Assembly (NCBI GenBank): GCA_964641395.1
Contig: CAZXKQ010000030.1
Span: 1-21,518, forward strand
DNA: 21,518 nt
Origin: CANQBR01 sp964641395
Lineage (GTDB): Bacteria; Bacillota; Negativicutes; Acidaminococcales; Acidaminococcaceae
Direction: 5' to 3'
The first letter of the stretch is position 1. The number at the start of each line of letters is the position of its first letter. This document shows positions 14,128 through 21,379 of the stretch, piece by piece. The position numbers and the translations under genes were made by a program. The notes beneath the pieces were generated by a model that was not told the origin of the DNA, did no database searches, and saw only the letters and a list, made by a program, of their open reading frames with translations.

Positions 14128-15408
14128 TTAGCCCCGCTGCCGGCCAGGGGGCCGGGGGCCGCCCCCCTTCCTGACCTGCCTCCTGTTGCTGCCGGTCTTG
14201 GGGGCCCGGCGCTTATCCGCCAGGGCGCTCTTGCCCCGCTTAGGCAGGGGCTTCTTCTTGGCGGCGGGGGGAGGCTGGCGGCGGGCCAAGGTGTCCCCCG
14301 CCAGGTTCTGCCTCACCAGCCGCAGCCCCAGCTTTGTTTCTAGGAGCCGCAGCCACTTTACCTCCTCCGGGGTGTAGAAGGTCAGGGCGCAGCCCTCCCG
14401 GCCGGCCCGGCCGGTGCGGCCGATACGGTGCACGTACCAGTCGGGGCTGTGGGGTATGTCGTAGTTCAGGACGTGGGTGACCCCCTCTACGTCCAGGCCT
14501 CTGGCGGCTATGTCCGAGGCCACTAAGAGCTGCAGCTTAGCCTGGCGGAAGGCCTTCATCACCGCCCTCCGCTTAGCCTGGGACAGGTCTCCGGTGAGCA
14601 CCCCTGCCTCGTAGCCCTGCTGGGCCAGGTAGAGGCCCACCTCCGCCGCCCTCTCCTTGCTCTGGCAGAAGATCAGCATCAGATAGGGGTTGAGCCGCTT
14701 TATCAGGCTGATAAGGGCCCTCTCCTTGTAGGCCTCGTCGATCTTGATGCAGATCTGCTCTATCTCCTTGACGGTGGCCTCCTCGGGATCCAGGTCGATG
14801 ATCACCCGGTTGCGGGTGAGGGCCTGGCCCAGCTTCCGCACCTCTTCAGAAACGGTGGCGGAGCAAAGCACCGTCTGGTGCTCCCCCTTGGTGAGGGCGA
14901 TGAGGGTGGCGGCGTCATCGATGAAGCCCTGCTCCAGCATTTCGTCAACTTCGTCCAGCACCAGGTAGGACACTGCCGCCAGGGAGGCGTTGCCGCTGCG
15001 GCAGTGGTCCAGCAGCCGGCCCGGGGTGCCCACCAGGATCTGGCTGCGGCCGGCCAGCTTGTGCTTCTGGGCCTCGTAGTCCCGGCCCCCCACCACCGCC
15101 AAGACGGTCACCGGGGCGTAGGCGGACAGCCGCCGCACCTCCCCGGCGATCTGCAGGGCCAGCTCCCGGGTGGGGGTGAGGATGAGGGCCTGGGCATAGG
15201 CCTTGCTCCGGTCCAGCTTCTCTAACAGGGGCAGTAAAAAGGCCAGGGTCTTGCCTGTGCCGGTGTGGGCCCTGGCGATAACGTCCTTGCCGGCCAGGAT
15301 GGGAGGGATGGCCTCCCGTTGCACCGGCATAGGCTCCTTATAGCCCAGTCTGCTTATTTGTTCTAGTAGGGCCGGGCCTAGACCCAGCCCGGCAAAGCCT
15401 TGTGCCAT
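14128..15408 (-). CDS. DEAD-box family ATP-dependent RNA helicase (DEVD variant)
   Basis: This enzyme unwinds RNA duplexes using ATP, with likely roles in ribosome assembly or mRNA turnover. From ATG 15408 it has 426 residues. The motifs in order are the Q motif LGYKEPMPVQ (21-30), Walker A AHTGTGKT (47-54), PTREL, GTPGR, motif II DEVD (152-155) in place of DEAD, SAT (183-185), ARGLDV and HRIGRTGRAG. The last 50 or so residues are rich in Lys and Arg, typical of an RNA-binding tail. The chosen start has GGAGG five bases upstream. In-frame codons further upstream overlap the promoter at 15473-15501 and are not coding. The next gene, gltX, has its own promoter. Confidence 0.93.
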   Translation of the reverse strand: MAQGFAGLGLGPALLEQISRLGYKEPMPVQREAIPPILAGKDVIARAHTGTGKTLAFLLPLLEKLDRSKAYAQALILTPTRELALQIAGEVRRLSAYAPVTVLAVVGGRDYEAQKHKLAGRSQILVGTPGRLLDHCRSGNASLAAVSYLVLDEVDEMLEQGFIDDAATLIALTKGEHQTVLCSATVSEEVRKLGQALTRNRVIIDLDPEEATVKEIEQICIKIDEAYKERALISLIKRLNPYLMLIFCQSKERAAEVGLYLAQQGYEAGVLTGDLSQAKRRAVMKAFRQAKLQLLVASDIAARGLDVEGVTHVLNYDIPHSPDWYVHRIGRTGRAGREGCALTFYTPEEVKWLRLLETKLGLRLVRQNLAGDTLARRQPPPAAKKKPLPKRGKSALADKRRAPKTGSNRRQVRKGGGPRPPGRQRG

Positions 15409-15436
15409 AACTTCCTCCCTGCCCTCCGTCCCCTTG

Positions 15437-15466
15437 GACAGAGCCTGGAGGGGCGGGGGCTCTGCC
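15437..15466 (-). promoter_or_regulatory. 5'-terminal stem-loop of the helicase mRNA
   Basis: GGCAGAGCC pairs with GGCTCTGTC (9 bp with one wobble pair) around a C-rich 12-base loop. The predicted transcription start (about 15466) falls at the base of the stem, so the mRNA would begin with this hairpin. Such ends often protect RNA from decay. Confidence 0.5.
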
Positions 15467-15472
15467 TCGTCC

Positions 15473-15501
15473 ATTATAGCATAGGCGGGAGCCTTTGACA
15501 A
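15473..15501 (-). promoter_or_regulatory. Extended -10 sigma-A promoter of the RNA helicase gene
   Basis: TTGTCA (15496-15501), a 17-base spacer and TATAAT (15473-15478) preceded by TGC, an extended -10. It begins 14 bases after the SGNH hydrolase stop. Confidence 0.9.
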
Positions 15502-15515
15502 ATCCCCCTGCCCCC

Positions 15516-16091
15516 TCAGCCCCGGCCCTGCTCCAACCACTGCTGCAGGCGGGGGGCGGCATAGCGGCCCAGGGCCTGGTAGGCGGCACAGCTAGGGTGG
15601 ACCCCGTCTACGTAGGCGGCCCCCAGGGCAGGCAGCTCCCAGCCCAGGGCGGGCTGCAGGTCCAGGACGTAGACCGTCTCCGGCAGGGCCTGGGCGATGG
15701 CCTCCCGCAGGGGGGAGAGGGAGCGGTTCAGGCTTGCTTCGCCGCTGAGCAGGGGCAGCACCACCGCCAGCTCCAGCCCCTGGGCGGCGCAGTAGGCGGC
15801 CACGGCCTGGATGCCTGCCACCGTGGCGGCCTGGGACAGGCCTTGGAGGCAGTCATTGGCCCCGCCCAGGAAGATGATGTGGCCCACATAGGGAGGCAGC
15901 ACCGGCCTGTACTGCCGCAGCCTGGCCAGGATGTCCCCTACGCAGTCGCCGCAGAGGCCGTAGTTCAGCAGCCGCAGGGCCCTAGCCCCCGCCTGGGCCG
16001 TAGCCTCCTCCGCTGCCGCGCACCAGCCGGCCCGGGGGCCGAAGGGGTAGCCCTCTATCAGTGAATCGCCGAAACAGGCTCCGTAGAGCAT
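15516..16091 (-). CDS. SGNH/GDSL-family hydrolase
   Basis: This is a serine esterase or lipase of the SGNH superfamily with unknown natural substrate. At 191 residues it is a single compact domain. The four diagnostic blocks are visible: FGDSLIEGY with the nucleophile Ser (block I), GDCVGDIL with the oxyanion Gly (block II), LGGANDC with the oxyanion Asn (block III) and DGVHPS with the catalytic Asp-His (block V). No signal peptide is seen, so it is probably cytoplasmic. ATG 16091 is chosen over an upstream in-frame codon because AGGAGGAGAGG directly precedes it. A terminator separates it from the M20 gene, and a promoter for the helicase starts just after its stop. I see no strong promoter of its own. 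Confidence 0.85.
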   Translation of the reverse strand: MLYGACFGDSLIEGYPFGPRAGWCAAAEEATAQAGARALRLLNYGLCGDCVGDILARLRQYRPVLPPYVGHIIFLGGANDCLQGLSQAATVAGIQAVAAYCAAQGLELAVVLPLLSGEASLNRSLSPLREAIAQALPETVYVLDLQPALGWELPALGAAYVDGVHPSCAAYQALGRYAAPRLQQWLEQGRG

Positions 16092-16134
16092 CTCCTCTCC
16101 TCCTTCCTGCCGCCTGGGGACTGGCCGGCAGACA

Positions 16135-16169
16135 GCAAAAGGCACCACCGGCCGCCGGCAGGTGGTGCC
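16135..16169 (-). terminator. Intrinsic terminator after the M20 peptidase gene
   Basis: GGCACCACC pairs perfectly with GGTGGTGCC around an 11-base GC-rich loop, followed by TTTTG on the minus strand. It lies about 22 bases after the M20 stop. Confidence 0.8.
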
Positions 16170-16190
16170 ACGTCCCGTATCCTACTGGGC

Positions 16191-17417
16191 TCAGAAGTCC
16201 CTGGCCAGCTCTGCCAAGGTCAGGGCGAAGGCGGTGGTACGGGGCACTGCGGTGTTCAGATCCACGCTCTCGTGGTCGGTGTGCTCGTCGTAGTTCTCCA
16301 CGCCTAGGGCGTCCAGGGTAGGCACGTACTTAGCCGTCCGGTTGCCGTCGGTGAGGCCGCCGGCCACCCACTCAGAAACCTGGCCGCCAAACTCTTCCTT
16401 GACGATGCGCTTGTACACGTCGATCATCTTCTGGGACTTCTCGTTCTTCTGCATCGGCCCGGTGACGATGCCGCCGGTGATGGTGACCTTGGTGCCGGGG
16501 ATCACGATCTTGTCGGCCAAGGCCTTGACGGCTGCGTCGATGCGGCGCTGCTCCTCAATCTTGAAGCAGCGGATGTTAACCTCGCAGTAGGCATCCCCAG
16601 GGATGACGCTGATCTTGTCGTTGGTGGAGCCGATGACCCCTACGTTCACCGTGTTCTCAGGGATGAACTGGCCGGCGTCCACTATGCCCCGGGCCTTCAG
16701 GGCGGCAGGGGTGAAGTCCTCCGGCCTGCCGGGCATGGGGCTGGCCAGCTTGTGCAGCTCGGTAATGGTGTAGGCCAGCTGGTGGATGGCGTTGGCGCAC
16801 TCCTGGGAGGCGTTGCCGTGGTGGCCCCCCTTGCCCTCTACCGTGATCTTGTACTTAGCATTGCCCTTGCGCTGGGTGACGATGCCCCAGTCCGGCCGGG
16901 CCACGTCCATGATGATGGCGAAGTCGGACTGCTGGGACAGCTCGGCCACGATGGCCTCCGCCGTGGGAGAGCCCCCCTCTTCCTCACCGTTGGTATAGTA
17001 GATGATCTCTTTGAAATCCTTGAAGCCGGCGTTGACCAGGGCCTTCAGGCCGTAGATGACCTCCACTACCGTCGCCTTGTCGTCCCCTACTCCGGGGCCC
17101 CAGGCGTAGTTCTTCTCATCGATGGTGAAGGGACGGCGGGCGGCCTCCCCCTTCTTGAAGACCGTGTCCACGTGGGCCACCAGCAGCACCGTCACCTTGC
17201 CCTCCCCCTTGAGGCGGGAGATGCAGTGGCAGGCCCTGTCGTTGTAGCGCAGTTCGCACTCTGCCCCTATCTCTTTCATCTTGGCAGCCACGAACTTATT
17301 GGCAGCCTCGGTGCCCTCCCTGTCCCCGTTGCCAGAGTCGATGTTGGTCAGGGTGGCCAGGTCCTGCACGTAGTTGTCATAGTTGTCGGCGATGAATTTT
17401 TTGATTGCTTCCTTCAT
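16191..17417 (-). CDS. M20 family metallopeptidase (glutamate carboxypeptidase-like)
   Basis: This is a di-zinc exopeptidase or amidase of the M20A group, related to carboxypeptidase G2, which releases a C-terminal amino acid, often glutamate. The 408 residues have the normal length. Metal and catalytic residues are visible in AHVDTV (His82 and Asp84), GVGDDKA (109-115), NGEEEGGS (Glu145 as likely general base and Glu146), IMDVARP (Asp171) and HTDHESVD near the C-terminus with the last metal His. The GKGGHHGNAS stretch marks the lid/dimer domain. There is no signal peptide, so it should be cytoplasmic. The start has AAGGAG nine bases upstream. It stands as a single gene between two terminators. 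The specific substrate is unknown. Confidence 0.9.
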   Translation of the reverse strand: MKEAIKKFIADNYDNYVQDLATLTNIDSGNGDREGTEAANKFVAAKMKEIGAECELRYNDRACHCISRLKGEGKVTVLLVAHVDTVFKKGEAARRPFTIDEKNYAWGPGVGDDKATVVEVIYGLKALVNAGFKDFKEIIYYTNGEEEGGSPTAEAIVAELSQQSDFAIIMDVARPDWGIVTQRKGNAKYKITVEGKGGHHGNASQECANAIHQLAYTITELHKLASPMPGRPEDFTPAALKARGIVDAGQFIPENTVNVGVIGSTNDKISVIPGDAYCEVNIRCFKIEEQRRIDAAVKALADKIVIPGTKVTITGGIVTGPMQKNEKSQKMIDVYKRIVKEEFGGQVSEWVAGGLTDGNRTAKYVPTLDALGVENYDEHTDHESVDLNTAVPRTTAFALTLAELARDF

Positions 17418-17678
17418 ACTTATACTCCTTCCTTAGCGAAGAATCGCTGGGCGCATGCCTTGCTTATTCTAGCCCAGTCCCCCTAACTCCTGCCAGGGGG
17501 CAGGCCTGGGAGGCAAATAATTTCTAGGGTTCTAGGGGCTGTGGGGCCCCAGCCTGGTAGCCGCAACAGGGCTTAGGCCTAGCTGCTATTACCTGCTGAT
17601 AATACTTCCTCGTAACACTCGCCCCCCAGCCCTGGCCGGCATAAACTGGGGCCTGGCCGCATTTTATGCGGGATCCTG
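17418..17678 (-). other. Intergenic region upstream of the M20 gene
   Basis: I find no supported gene here. Near the M20 gene there is a weak -10-like TAGAAT without a good -35, and a 5-bp hairpin AGCGA-TTCT-TCGCT just before the ribosome site. The M20 gene must have a promoter in this stretch because a terminator closes the rplL operon, but I cannot place it with confidence. Confidence 0.4.
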
Positions 17679-17711
17679 GAAAAGCAAAAGGCCCTCCCCG
17701 CAGGGAGGGCC
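17679..17711 (-). terminator. Strong intrinsic terminator after rplL
   Basis: GGCCCTCCC pairs perfectly with GGGAGGGCC around TGCG, or with one more C in the loop, followed by TTTTGCTTTT. It starts 21 bases after the rplL stop, so transcription of the ribosomal operon should end here. Confidence 0.92.
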
Positions 17712-17732
17712 CCATAGGCAGTTGCACCTAGC

Positions 17733-18101
17733 TTATTTAATCTCCACGGTGGCGCCAGCCTCTTCCAGCTTAGCCTTCAGGGCGTCGGCATCGGCCCGGG
17801 CGATCTTCTCCTTGATGGCCTTAGGAGCGCTGTCTACCAATTCCTTAGCCTCTTTCAGGCCCAGGCCGGTAGCTTCCCGCACAGCCTTGATGACGGCGAT
17901 CTTCTTGTCGCCGATGGCGGTGAGGACTACGTCGAACTCAGTCTGCTCTTCTTCTACAGCAGCCTCAGCGGCGGGGGCGGCGGCAACGGCTACAGGGGCG
18001 GCGGCGGATACGCCGAACTTCTCTTCCAGAGCCTTTACCAATTCAGCCAGCTCCAATACGGTCATTTGCTCGATTGCTTCGATGATTTGCTCTTTAGTCA
18101 T
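17733..18101 (-). CDS. rplL: 50S ribosomal protein L7/L12
   Basis: This is the stalk protein of the large subunit that recruits translation GTPases and is present in several copies on L10. The 122 residues have the standard layout: an N-terminal dimer domain MTKEQIIEAIEQMTVLEL, an Ala-rich hinge around residues 33-53, and a C-terminal domain with KIAVIKAVREATGLGLKEAK, the factor-binding face. A GGAGG element eight bases before the ATG gives a strong start, in keeping with the high copy number of the protein. It follows rplJ after a small hairpin and is the last gene before a strong terminator. Confidence 0.98.
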   Translation of the reverse strand: MTKEQIIEAIEQMTVLELAELVKALEEKFGVSAAAPVAVAAAPAAEAAVEEEQTEFDVVLTAIGDKKIAVIKAVREATGLGLKEAKELVDSAPKAIKEKIARADADALKAKLEEAGATVEIK

Positions 18102-18135
18102 GGTCTTTACCTCCCATTTCCTTCTTTTACTCTCA

Positions 18136-18152
18136 GGCTGCCCTAGGCAGCC
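18136..18152 (-). promoter_or_regulatory. Hairpin between rplJ and rplL
   Basis: GGCTGCC pairs with GGCAGCC around TAG. No U-tract follows, so it is not a terminator. It may be a processing or stability element that helps give rplL a higher yield than rplJ. Confidence 0.45.
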
Positions 18153-18158
18153 GGCCCT

Positions 18159-18686
18159 TTAAGCGGCCTCCTTGGCCTTGCGTACGGCGTCCAATGCGTA
18201 AACCACTTGGCGGATAGTGCCTTGCAGCACGCCTACGAAGTTGCTGATAGGGGCGTTCATGCTGCCCAGGACCTTGGCCAGCAGCACCTCCTTGGGTGGC
18301 AGGTCGGCCAGGGCCTTGACCTGGTCCACGCCGATGACCCTGCCGTCCAAGATGCCCACCTTGACCTGCAAGGCCTTGTTCTTCTTGGCGAACTCGTTGA
18401 TCACCTTGGCTACGGCCACCGGATCCTCAGGGGCTACGGCGATGGCCGTATTCTTCTCCAGGGCCCCTTCCAGGCCTTGGATGCCGGCCTGCTGGGCGGC
18501 TATCCCCAAAAGGGTGTTCTTCACTACCAGGTAGGTAATGCCGGCTTGACGCATCTGACGGCGCAAATCCGTATCCTGGGCCACCGTGAGGCCGCAGAAG
18601 TCCACTAAGATGGTGCACTTAGCCTGGGTCAGCAGCTCCTGGATCTTGGCCACCTTGGCTACTTTTTCCGCTCTAATGACTGCCAT
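18159..18686 (-). CDS. rplJ: 50S ribosomal protein L10
   Basis: L10 anchors the L7/L12 stalk on 23S rRNA and, in complex with L12, represses its own mRNA. The 175 residues from ATG 18686 include CTILVDFCGLTVAQ and YLVVKNTLLGIAA of the rRNA-binding domain, and a C-terminal helix (residues about 135-175) that docks L12 dimers. AAGGAGGTG lies six bases upstream, which supports this start over an ATG or similar codon three residues earlier. The upstream L10 leader and attenuator are the likely autoregulatory target. Confidence 0.97.
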   Translation of the reverse strand: MAVIRAEKVAKVAKIQELLTQAKCTILVDFCGLTVAQDTDLRRQMRQAGITYLVVKNTLLGIAAQQAGIQGLEGALEKNTAIAVAPEDPVAVAKVINEFAKKNKALQVKVGILDGRVIGVDQVKALADLPPKEVLLAKVLGSMNAPISNFVGVLQGTIRQVVYALDAVRKAKEAA

Positions 18687-18716
18687 GGATCGCACCTCCT
18701 TCTTGTAAAAATATTA

Positions 18717-18751
18717 CAAAACAAAAGACCTCTCGGCCGCAGCCGGAGGTC
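18717..18751 (-). terminator. Attenuator terminator in the rplJ leader
   Basis: GACCTCCGGC pairs with GCCGAGAGGTC with one bulged A, followed by TTTTGTTTT. It lies just after the L10-binding leader and 30 bases before the rplJ start, so L10 binding upstream could control termination here. Confidence 0.75.
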
Positions 18752-18764
18752 GAAAAATCTATTT

Positions 18765-18850
18765 CACGCTCCAGCCTCGGCAGGCGGAACCCAGGGTTCC
18801 TTACGCTTTGGGCACCTGCTGTCTATGGCCCGATTAGCTTCTGTATTGTC
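18765..18850 (-). ncRNA. Ribosomal protein L10 leader
   Basis: The minus strand carries the conserved L10-leader elements ATAGACAGCAGGTGCC (18811-18826) and CCTGCCGAGG (18776-18785). These pair as CAGGTG/CGCCTG-like arms around an inner AAGGAACCCTGGGTTCC hairpin, with the kink-turn-type GCCGAGG segment. This is the mRNA mimic of the L10 site on 23S rRNA known from Firmicutes. Confidence 0.88.
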
Positions 18851-18865
18851 TGGGAAAACTAGGGC

Positions 18866-19558
18866 TTACTTGTCGCTGGTCACCTTCAACACATCTACCG
18901 GCACCCCAGGCCCCATGGTGGTGGACAGGGTTACGGCCTTGATGTACTGGCCCTTGGCGCCAGAGGGTTTAACCTTGATCAGGGTCTCAGCCAGGGTGAT
19001 GTAGTTGGCCAGCAGCTTCTCCTCGCTGAAGGAGCCCTTGCCGATGGGGGCATGGACGTTGCCTGCCTTGTCGGTACGGTAGGAGATCTTGCCTGCCTTG
19101 ATCTCGTTCACAGCCCTGGTGACATCCATGGTCACGGTGCCTACCTTCGGGTTGGGCATCAGGCCCCGGGGGCCCAGGATGCGGCCCAGCCGGCCTACCA
19201 AGCCCATCATGTCGGGAGTGGCCACGGCTACCTCGAAGTCCAGCCAGCCCTCTTTGATCTTCTCTACGTACTCTTCGCCGCCTACATAGTCGGCACCAGC
19301 GGCCTCAGCCTCTGCTACCTTGGGCCCCTTGGCGAAGACCAGCACCTTCTTGGACTTGCCGGTGCCGTGGGGCAGCACTACGGCCCCCCTCACCTGCTGG
19401 TCCGGGTACTTAGGGTTGACGCCCAGGCGGAAGGCGGCTTCCACCGTGCTGTCAAAACTGGTCACCACAGTCTTCTTCACCAGCTCTACTGCCTCCTTGG
19501 GGGAATAGAACCGGCCCTTTTCAATAAGTTTTAACGCATCTTGATACTTCTTGCCCAT
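18866..19558 (-). CDS. rplA: 50S ribosomal protein L1
   Basis: L1 forms the mobile stalk next to the E site and often represses the rplK-rplA mRNA. The 230 residues from ATG 19558 start MGKKYQDALKLIEKGRFYSP and contain the RNA-binding signature region with GRLGRILGPRGLMPNPKVGTV, the Gly-rich loop of L1. AAGGAGGTAACA stands directly before this ATG, so an in-frame codon 14 residues upstream is rejected. It follows rplK after 61 bases and precedes the L10 leader. Confidence 0.98.
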   Translation of the reverse strand: MGKKYQDALKLIEKGRFYSPKEAVELVKKTVVTSFDSTVEAAFRLGVNPKYPDQQVRGAVVLPHGTGKSKKVLVFAKGPKVAEAEAAGADYVGGEEYVEKIKEGWLDFEVAVATPDMMGLVGRLGRILGPRGLMPNPKVGTVTMDVTRAVNEIKAGKISYRTDKAGNVHAPIGKGSFSEEKLLANYITLAETLIKVKPSGAKGQYIKAVTLSTTMGPGVPVDVLKVTSDK

Positions 19559-19619
19559 TGTTACCTCCTTGTGGTCCTTACGGCTCGGCAAACCTCCCAC
19601 GTCACCGCGGCAGCGGTGC

Positions 19620-20045
19620 CTAGTCTACGATCTCGATGCCCATGCTGCGGGCGGTACCCTCCACCATGCGCATGGCGGCCTCTAAGCTGGCAGCGTTCAG
19701 GTCTACCATCTTGGTCTCGGCGATTTCCTTCACCTTGTCCCGGCCCACCTTCGCCACCTTCTTCTTGTTAGGCTCGCCCGAGGCCTTCTCCAGGCCGGCG
19801 GCCTTCTTCAGCAGTACGGCGGCAGGAGGGGTCTTGCACACGAAAGTGAAAGAGCGGTCCTCGAAGACGGTGATCTCCACCGGGATGACCAGGCCCACCT
19901 GCTGGGCGGTACGGGCATTGAACTCTTTGACGAAGCCCATGATGTTCACACCGGCCTGGCCTAGGGCGGGACCTACGGGAGGTGCCGGGGTGGCCTTACC
20001 GCCGGGAACCTGGAGCTTAACTACCTTGACGACTTTTTTCGGCAT
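19620..20045 (-). CDS. rplK: 50S ribosomal protein L11
   Basis: L11 sits at the GTPase-associated centre, binds the thiostrepton loop of 23S rRNA and is needed for RelA-type stringent signalling. The 141 residues have the standard length, with a Pro-rich N-terminal domain including PGGKATPAPPVGPALGQAG (the proline helix targeted by thiostrepton) and an RNA-binding C-terminal domain ending GTARSMGIEIVD. The start is preceded by GGAAGGAGGTG. A hairpin separates it from nusG. Confidence 0.98.
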   Translation of the reverse strand: MPKKVVKVVKLQVPGGKATPAPPVGPALGQAGVNIMGFVKEFNARTAQQVGLVIPVEITVFEDRSFTFVCKTPPAAVLLKKAAGLEKASGEPNKKKVAKVGRDKVKEIAETKMVDLNAASLEAAMRMVEGTARSMGIEIVD

Positions 20046-20082
20046 ATCTCACACCTCCTTCCTCTAGGGCTATCTAGCACAG

Positions 20083-20103
20083 CACCCTCAGCAGCTGAGG
20101 GTG
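20083..20103 (-). promoter_or_regulatory. Hairpin between nusG and rplK
   Basis: CACCCTCA pairs with TGAGGGTG around GCTGC, giving 8 bp or more. No U-tract follows. It is a candidate for mRNA processing or L1-mediated autoregulation of rplK-rplA, but nothing in the sequence proves either. Confidence 0.4.
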
Positions 20104-20112
20104 GTAGCAAGC

Positions 20113-20697
20113 TTAGTCAACGGCTTCCACCTGTTCTACGTCAACTTCCACAGTGGTCTGGCGGCCGAAGAAGTCCAGCAGCACCTTCAGCTTGCTGTCC
20201 CGCAGCCGCTTCTTCTTGTTGATCTCCACGATCTTCCCCACCTGGTCATGGAAGGGCCCGCTTTTGAGCCTCACCGCCTGCTGGAGTTGGAAATCAATGG
20301 TAAAGGGGAGGGCGGGTTCTTCCGGTTCCGGCTCGTCCGGCAGCAGGCCCATGGAGCGGAGGATGGGCTTCACCTCTTCCTCGGAAAGGGGGGTGGGCTT
20401 GGTGCCTGAGCCTACAAAGCCGGTGACCCCCGGGGTGTTGCGCACTGCGTACCAGGTCCTGTCGGTGACGATCATCTCCACCAGGACGTAGCCAGGAAAG
20501 GTCTTGCGCTCCACCGTGCGCCGCTTGTCGCCAGAGTCGTCCACTACCTTTTCCGTAGGGATCTGCACCTGGAAGATCTTGTCGGTCATGTCCAGACTCT
20601 TGATCTTCCGCTCTATGTTGGCCTTCACCTTGTTTTCGTAGCCGGAGTAGGTATGTATTACATACCAGTGCTTCTCTAACTTCTCTTCCACGCTCAC
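20113..20697 (-). CDS. nusG: Transcription termination/antitermination factor NusG
   Basis: NusG binds RNA polymerase, alters pausing and links transcription to translation or Rho. The 194-residue product has the NGN domain, with KHWYVIHTYSGYE (9-21), FPGYVLVEM and NTPGVTGFVG, and a C-terminal KOW domain with KSGPFHDQVGKIVEI and LLDFFGRQTTVEV. The KOW domain has a slightly longer basic loop, NKKKRLRDSK, than typical NusG. The start is GTG at 20695-20697, although a second GTG two codons later is possible. It follows secE by 40 bases in the canonical rpmG-secE-nusG order. Confidence 0.97.
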   Translation of the reverse strand: MSVEEKLEKHWYVIHTYSGYENKVKANIERKIKSLDMTDKIFQVQIPTEKVVDDSGDKRRTVERKTFPGYVLVEMIVTDRTWYAVRNTPGVTGFVGSGTKPTPLSEEEVKPILRSMGLLPDEPEPEEPALPFTIDFQLQQAVRLKSGPFHDQVGKIVEINKKKRLRDSKLKVLLDFFGRQTTVEVDVEQVEAVD

Positions 20698-20737
20698 TGC
20701 TCTCTCCCCAACCTCCCTGGCCAGGGCCTGCCCCTAA

Positions 20738-20956
20738 CTAGCGCAGCAGCAGGCCGAAGATGACGCTGAAAACCGTATCGATGACATAAATCAACACCGC
20801 GCAGAGAACCACGGCGATCAAAACCACGATAGTATTGCTGATAAGCTCCTGCTTGGTAGGCCAAGTTACCTTCTTCAACTCTGCCTGGGTATCTCTGAGG
20901 AAGCTCACCAACCAGTTGCCGCTTCCCCGCTCCGGGCTGGTTTCAGGAACGGCCAT
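20738..20956 (-). CDS. secE: Preprotein translocase subunit SecE
   Basis: SecE clamps SecY in the protein-export channel. The 72-residue short form typical of Gram-positive-type SecE has a polar N-terminus, the amphipathic helix motif RDTQAELKKVTWPTKQEL (21-38) and one transmembrane segment, residues 41-68. ATG 20956 has GAGGTTGT as a moderate ribosome site. It lies between rpmG and nusG. Confidence 0.97.
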   Translation of the reverse strand: MAVPETSPERGSGNWLVSFLRDTQAELKKVTWPTKQELISNTIVVLIAVVLCAVLIYVIDTVFSVIFGLLLR

Positions 20957-21004
20957 AGTTTACAACCTCGCTCTCACTGCCAAAGCCATCCTCAGCACAG
21001 CCAG

Positions 21005-21154
21005 CTACTTAGTCTCTTTGTGCAGAGTGTGCTTCTTGCAAAACTTGCAATACTTGCTCAGCTCGATCCGGTCCGGATCGTTCTTCTTGTTCTTGTTGGT
21101 CTGGTAGTTTCTCTGTTTGCACTCGGTGCAGGCCAACGTGATCAGGTTACGCAT
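21005..21154 (-). CDS. rpmG: 50S ribosomal protein L33
   Basis: This is a small protein of the large ribosomal subunit. The 49 residues begin MRNLITLACTECKQRNY and contain two CxxC pairs (CTEC and CKFC), so it is the zinc-binding form of L33. The longer open frame that continues upstream through the tRNA region is not coding, because the promoter and terminator lie there. GAGGTG is the ribosome site. It is the first gene after the promoter at 21210-21238. Confidence 0.96.
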   Translation of the reverse strand: MRNLITLACTECKQRNYQTNKNKKNDPDRIELSKYCKFCKKHTLHKETK

Positions 21155-21209
21155 ATCTAACACCTCGCTTACCTGGCAAAATAGTGAATAGGCAAAATAC
21201 CGCTCATAT

Positions 21210-21238
21210 AGAGTACCACAGTTAATAGGCGTTGTCAA
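21210..21238 (-). promoter_or_regulatory. Sigma-A promoter of rpmG-secE-nusG-rplKAJL
   Basis: TTGACA (21233-21238), a 17-base spacer and TACTCT (21210-21215). The -35 is perfect and the -10 is weaker. It sits in AT-rich DNA between the tRNA terminator and rpmG. Confidence 0.8.
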
Positions 21239-21267
21239 ACAAAATCTGCCCCGGAGGCGGCCGCCAT

Positions 21268-21293
21268 AAAAAAAGAACCCCCAGGGAGGTCCG
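21268..21293 (-). terminator. Terminator after the tRNA cluster
   Basis: A short imperfect GC-rich hairpin (GGACCTCC with GGGGGTTC, a U bulge and a small loop) is followed by seven T on the minus strand. It lies seven bases after the tRNA-Met CCA end. Confidence 0.65.
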
Positions 21294-21299
21294 TATTGT

Positions 21300-21376
21300 T
21301 GGTGGCGGCGCACGGATTCGAACCGCGGACACTGCGGGTATGAACCGCATGCTCTAGCCACCTGAGCTACGCCGCC
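21300..21376 (-). tRNA. tRNA-Met (elongator, CAT)
   Basis: The minus strand folds as a complete 77-base tRNA with acceptor GGCGGCG/CGCCGCC, a D-arm, anticodon stem TGCGG/CCGCA with loop TTCATAC, a T-arm containing GGTTCGAATCC, discriminator A and an encoded CCA. Anticodon CAT with a G1-C72 pair and loop TTCATAC fits elongator tRNA-Met. A lysidine-type tRNA-Ile2 also has CAT, but the overall sequence resembles bacillary elongator Met. Confidence 0.93.
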
Positions 21377-21379
21377 ACG

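Noticed and set aside
17524..17727. A 67-codon minus-strand frame downstream of rplL
   Set aside because: It runs through the rplL terminator and encodes a low-complexity product. No ribosome site precedes it.
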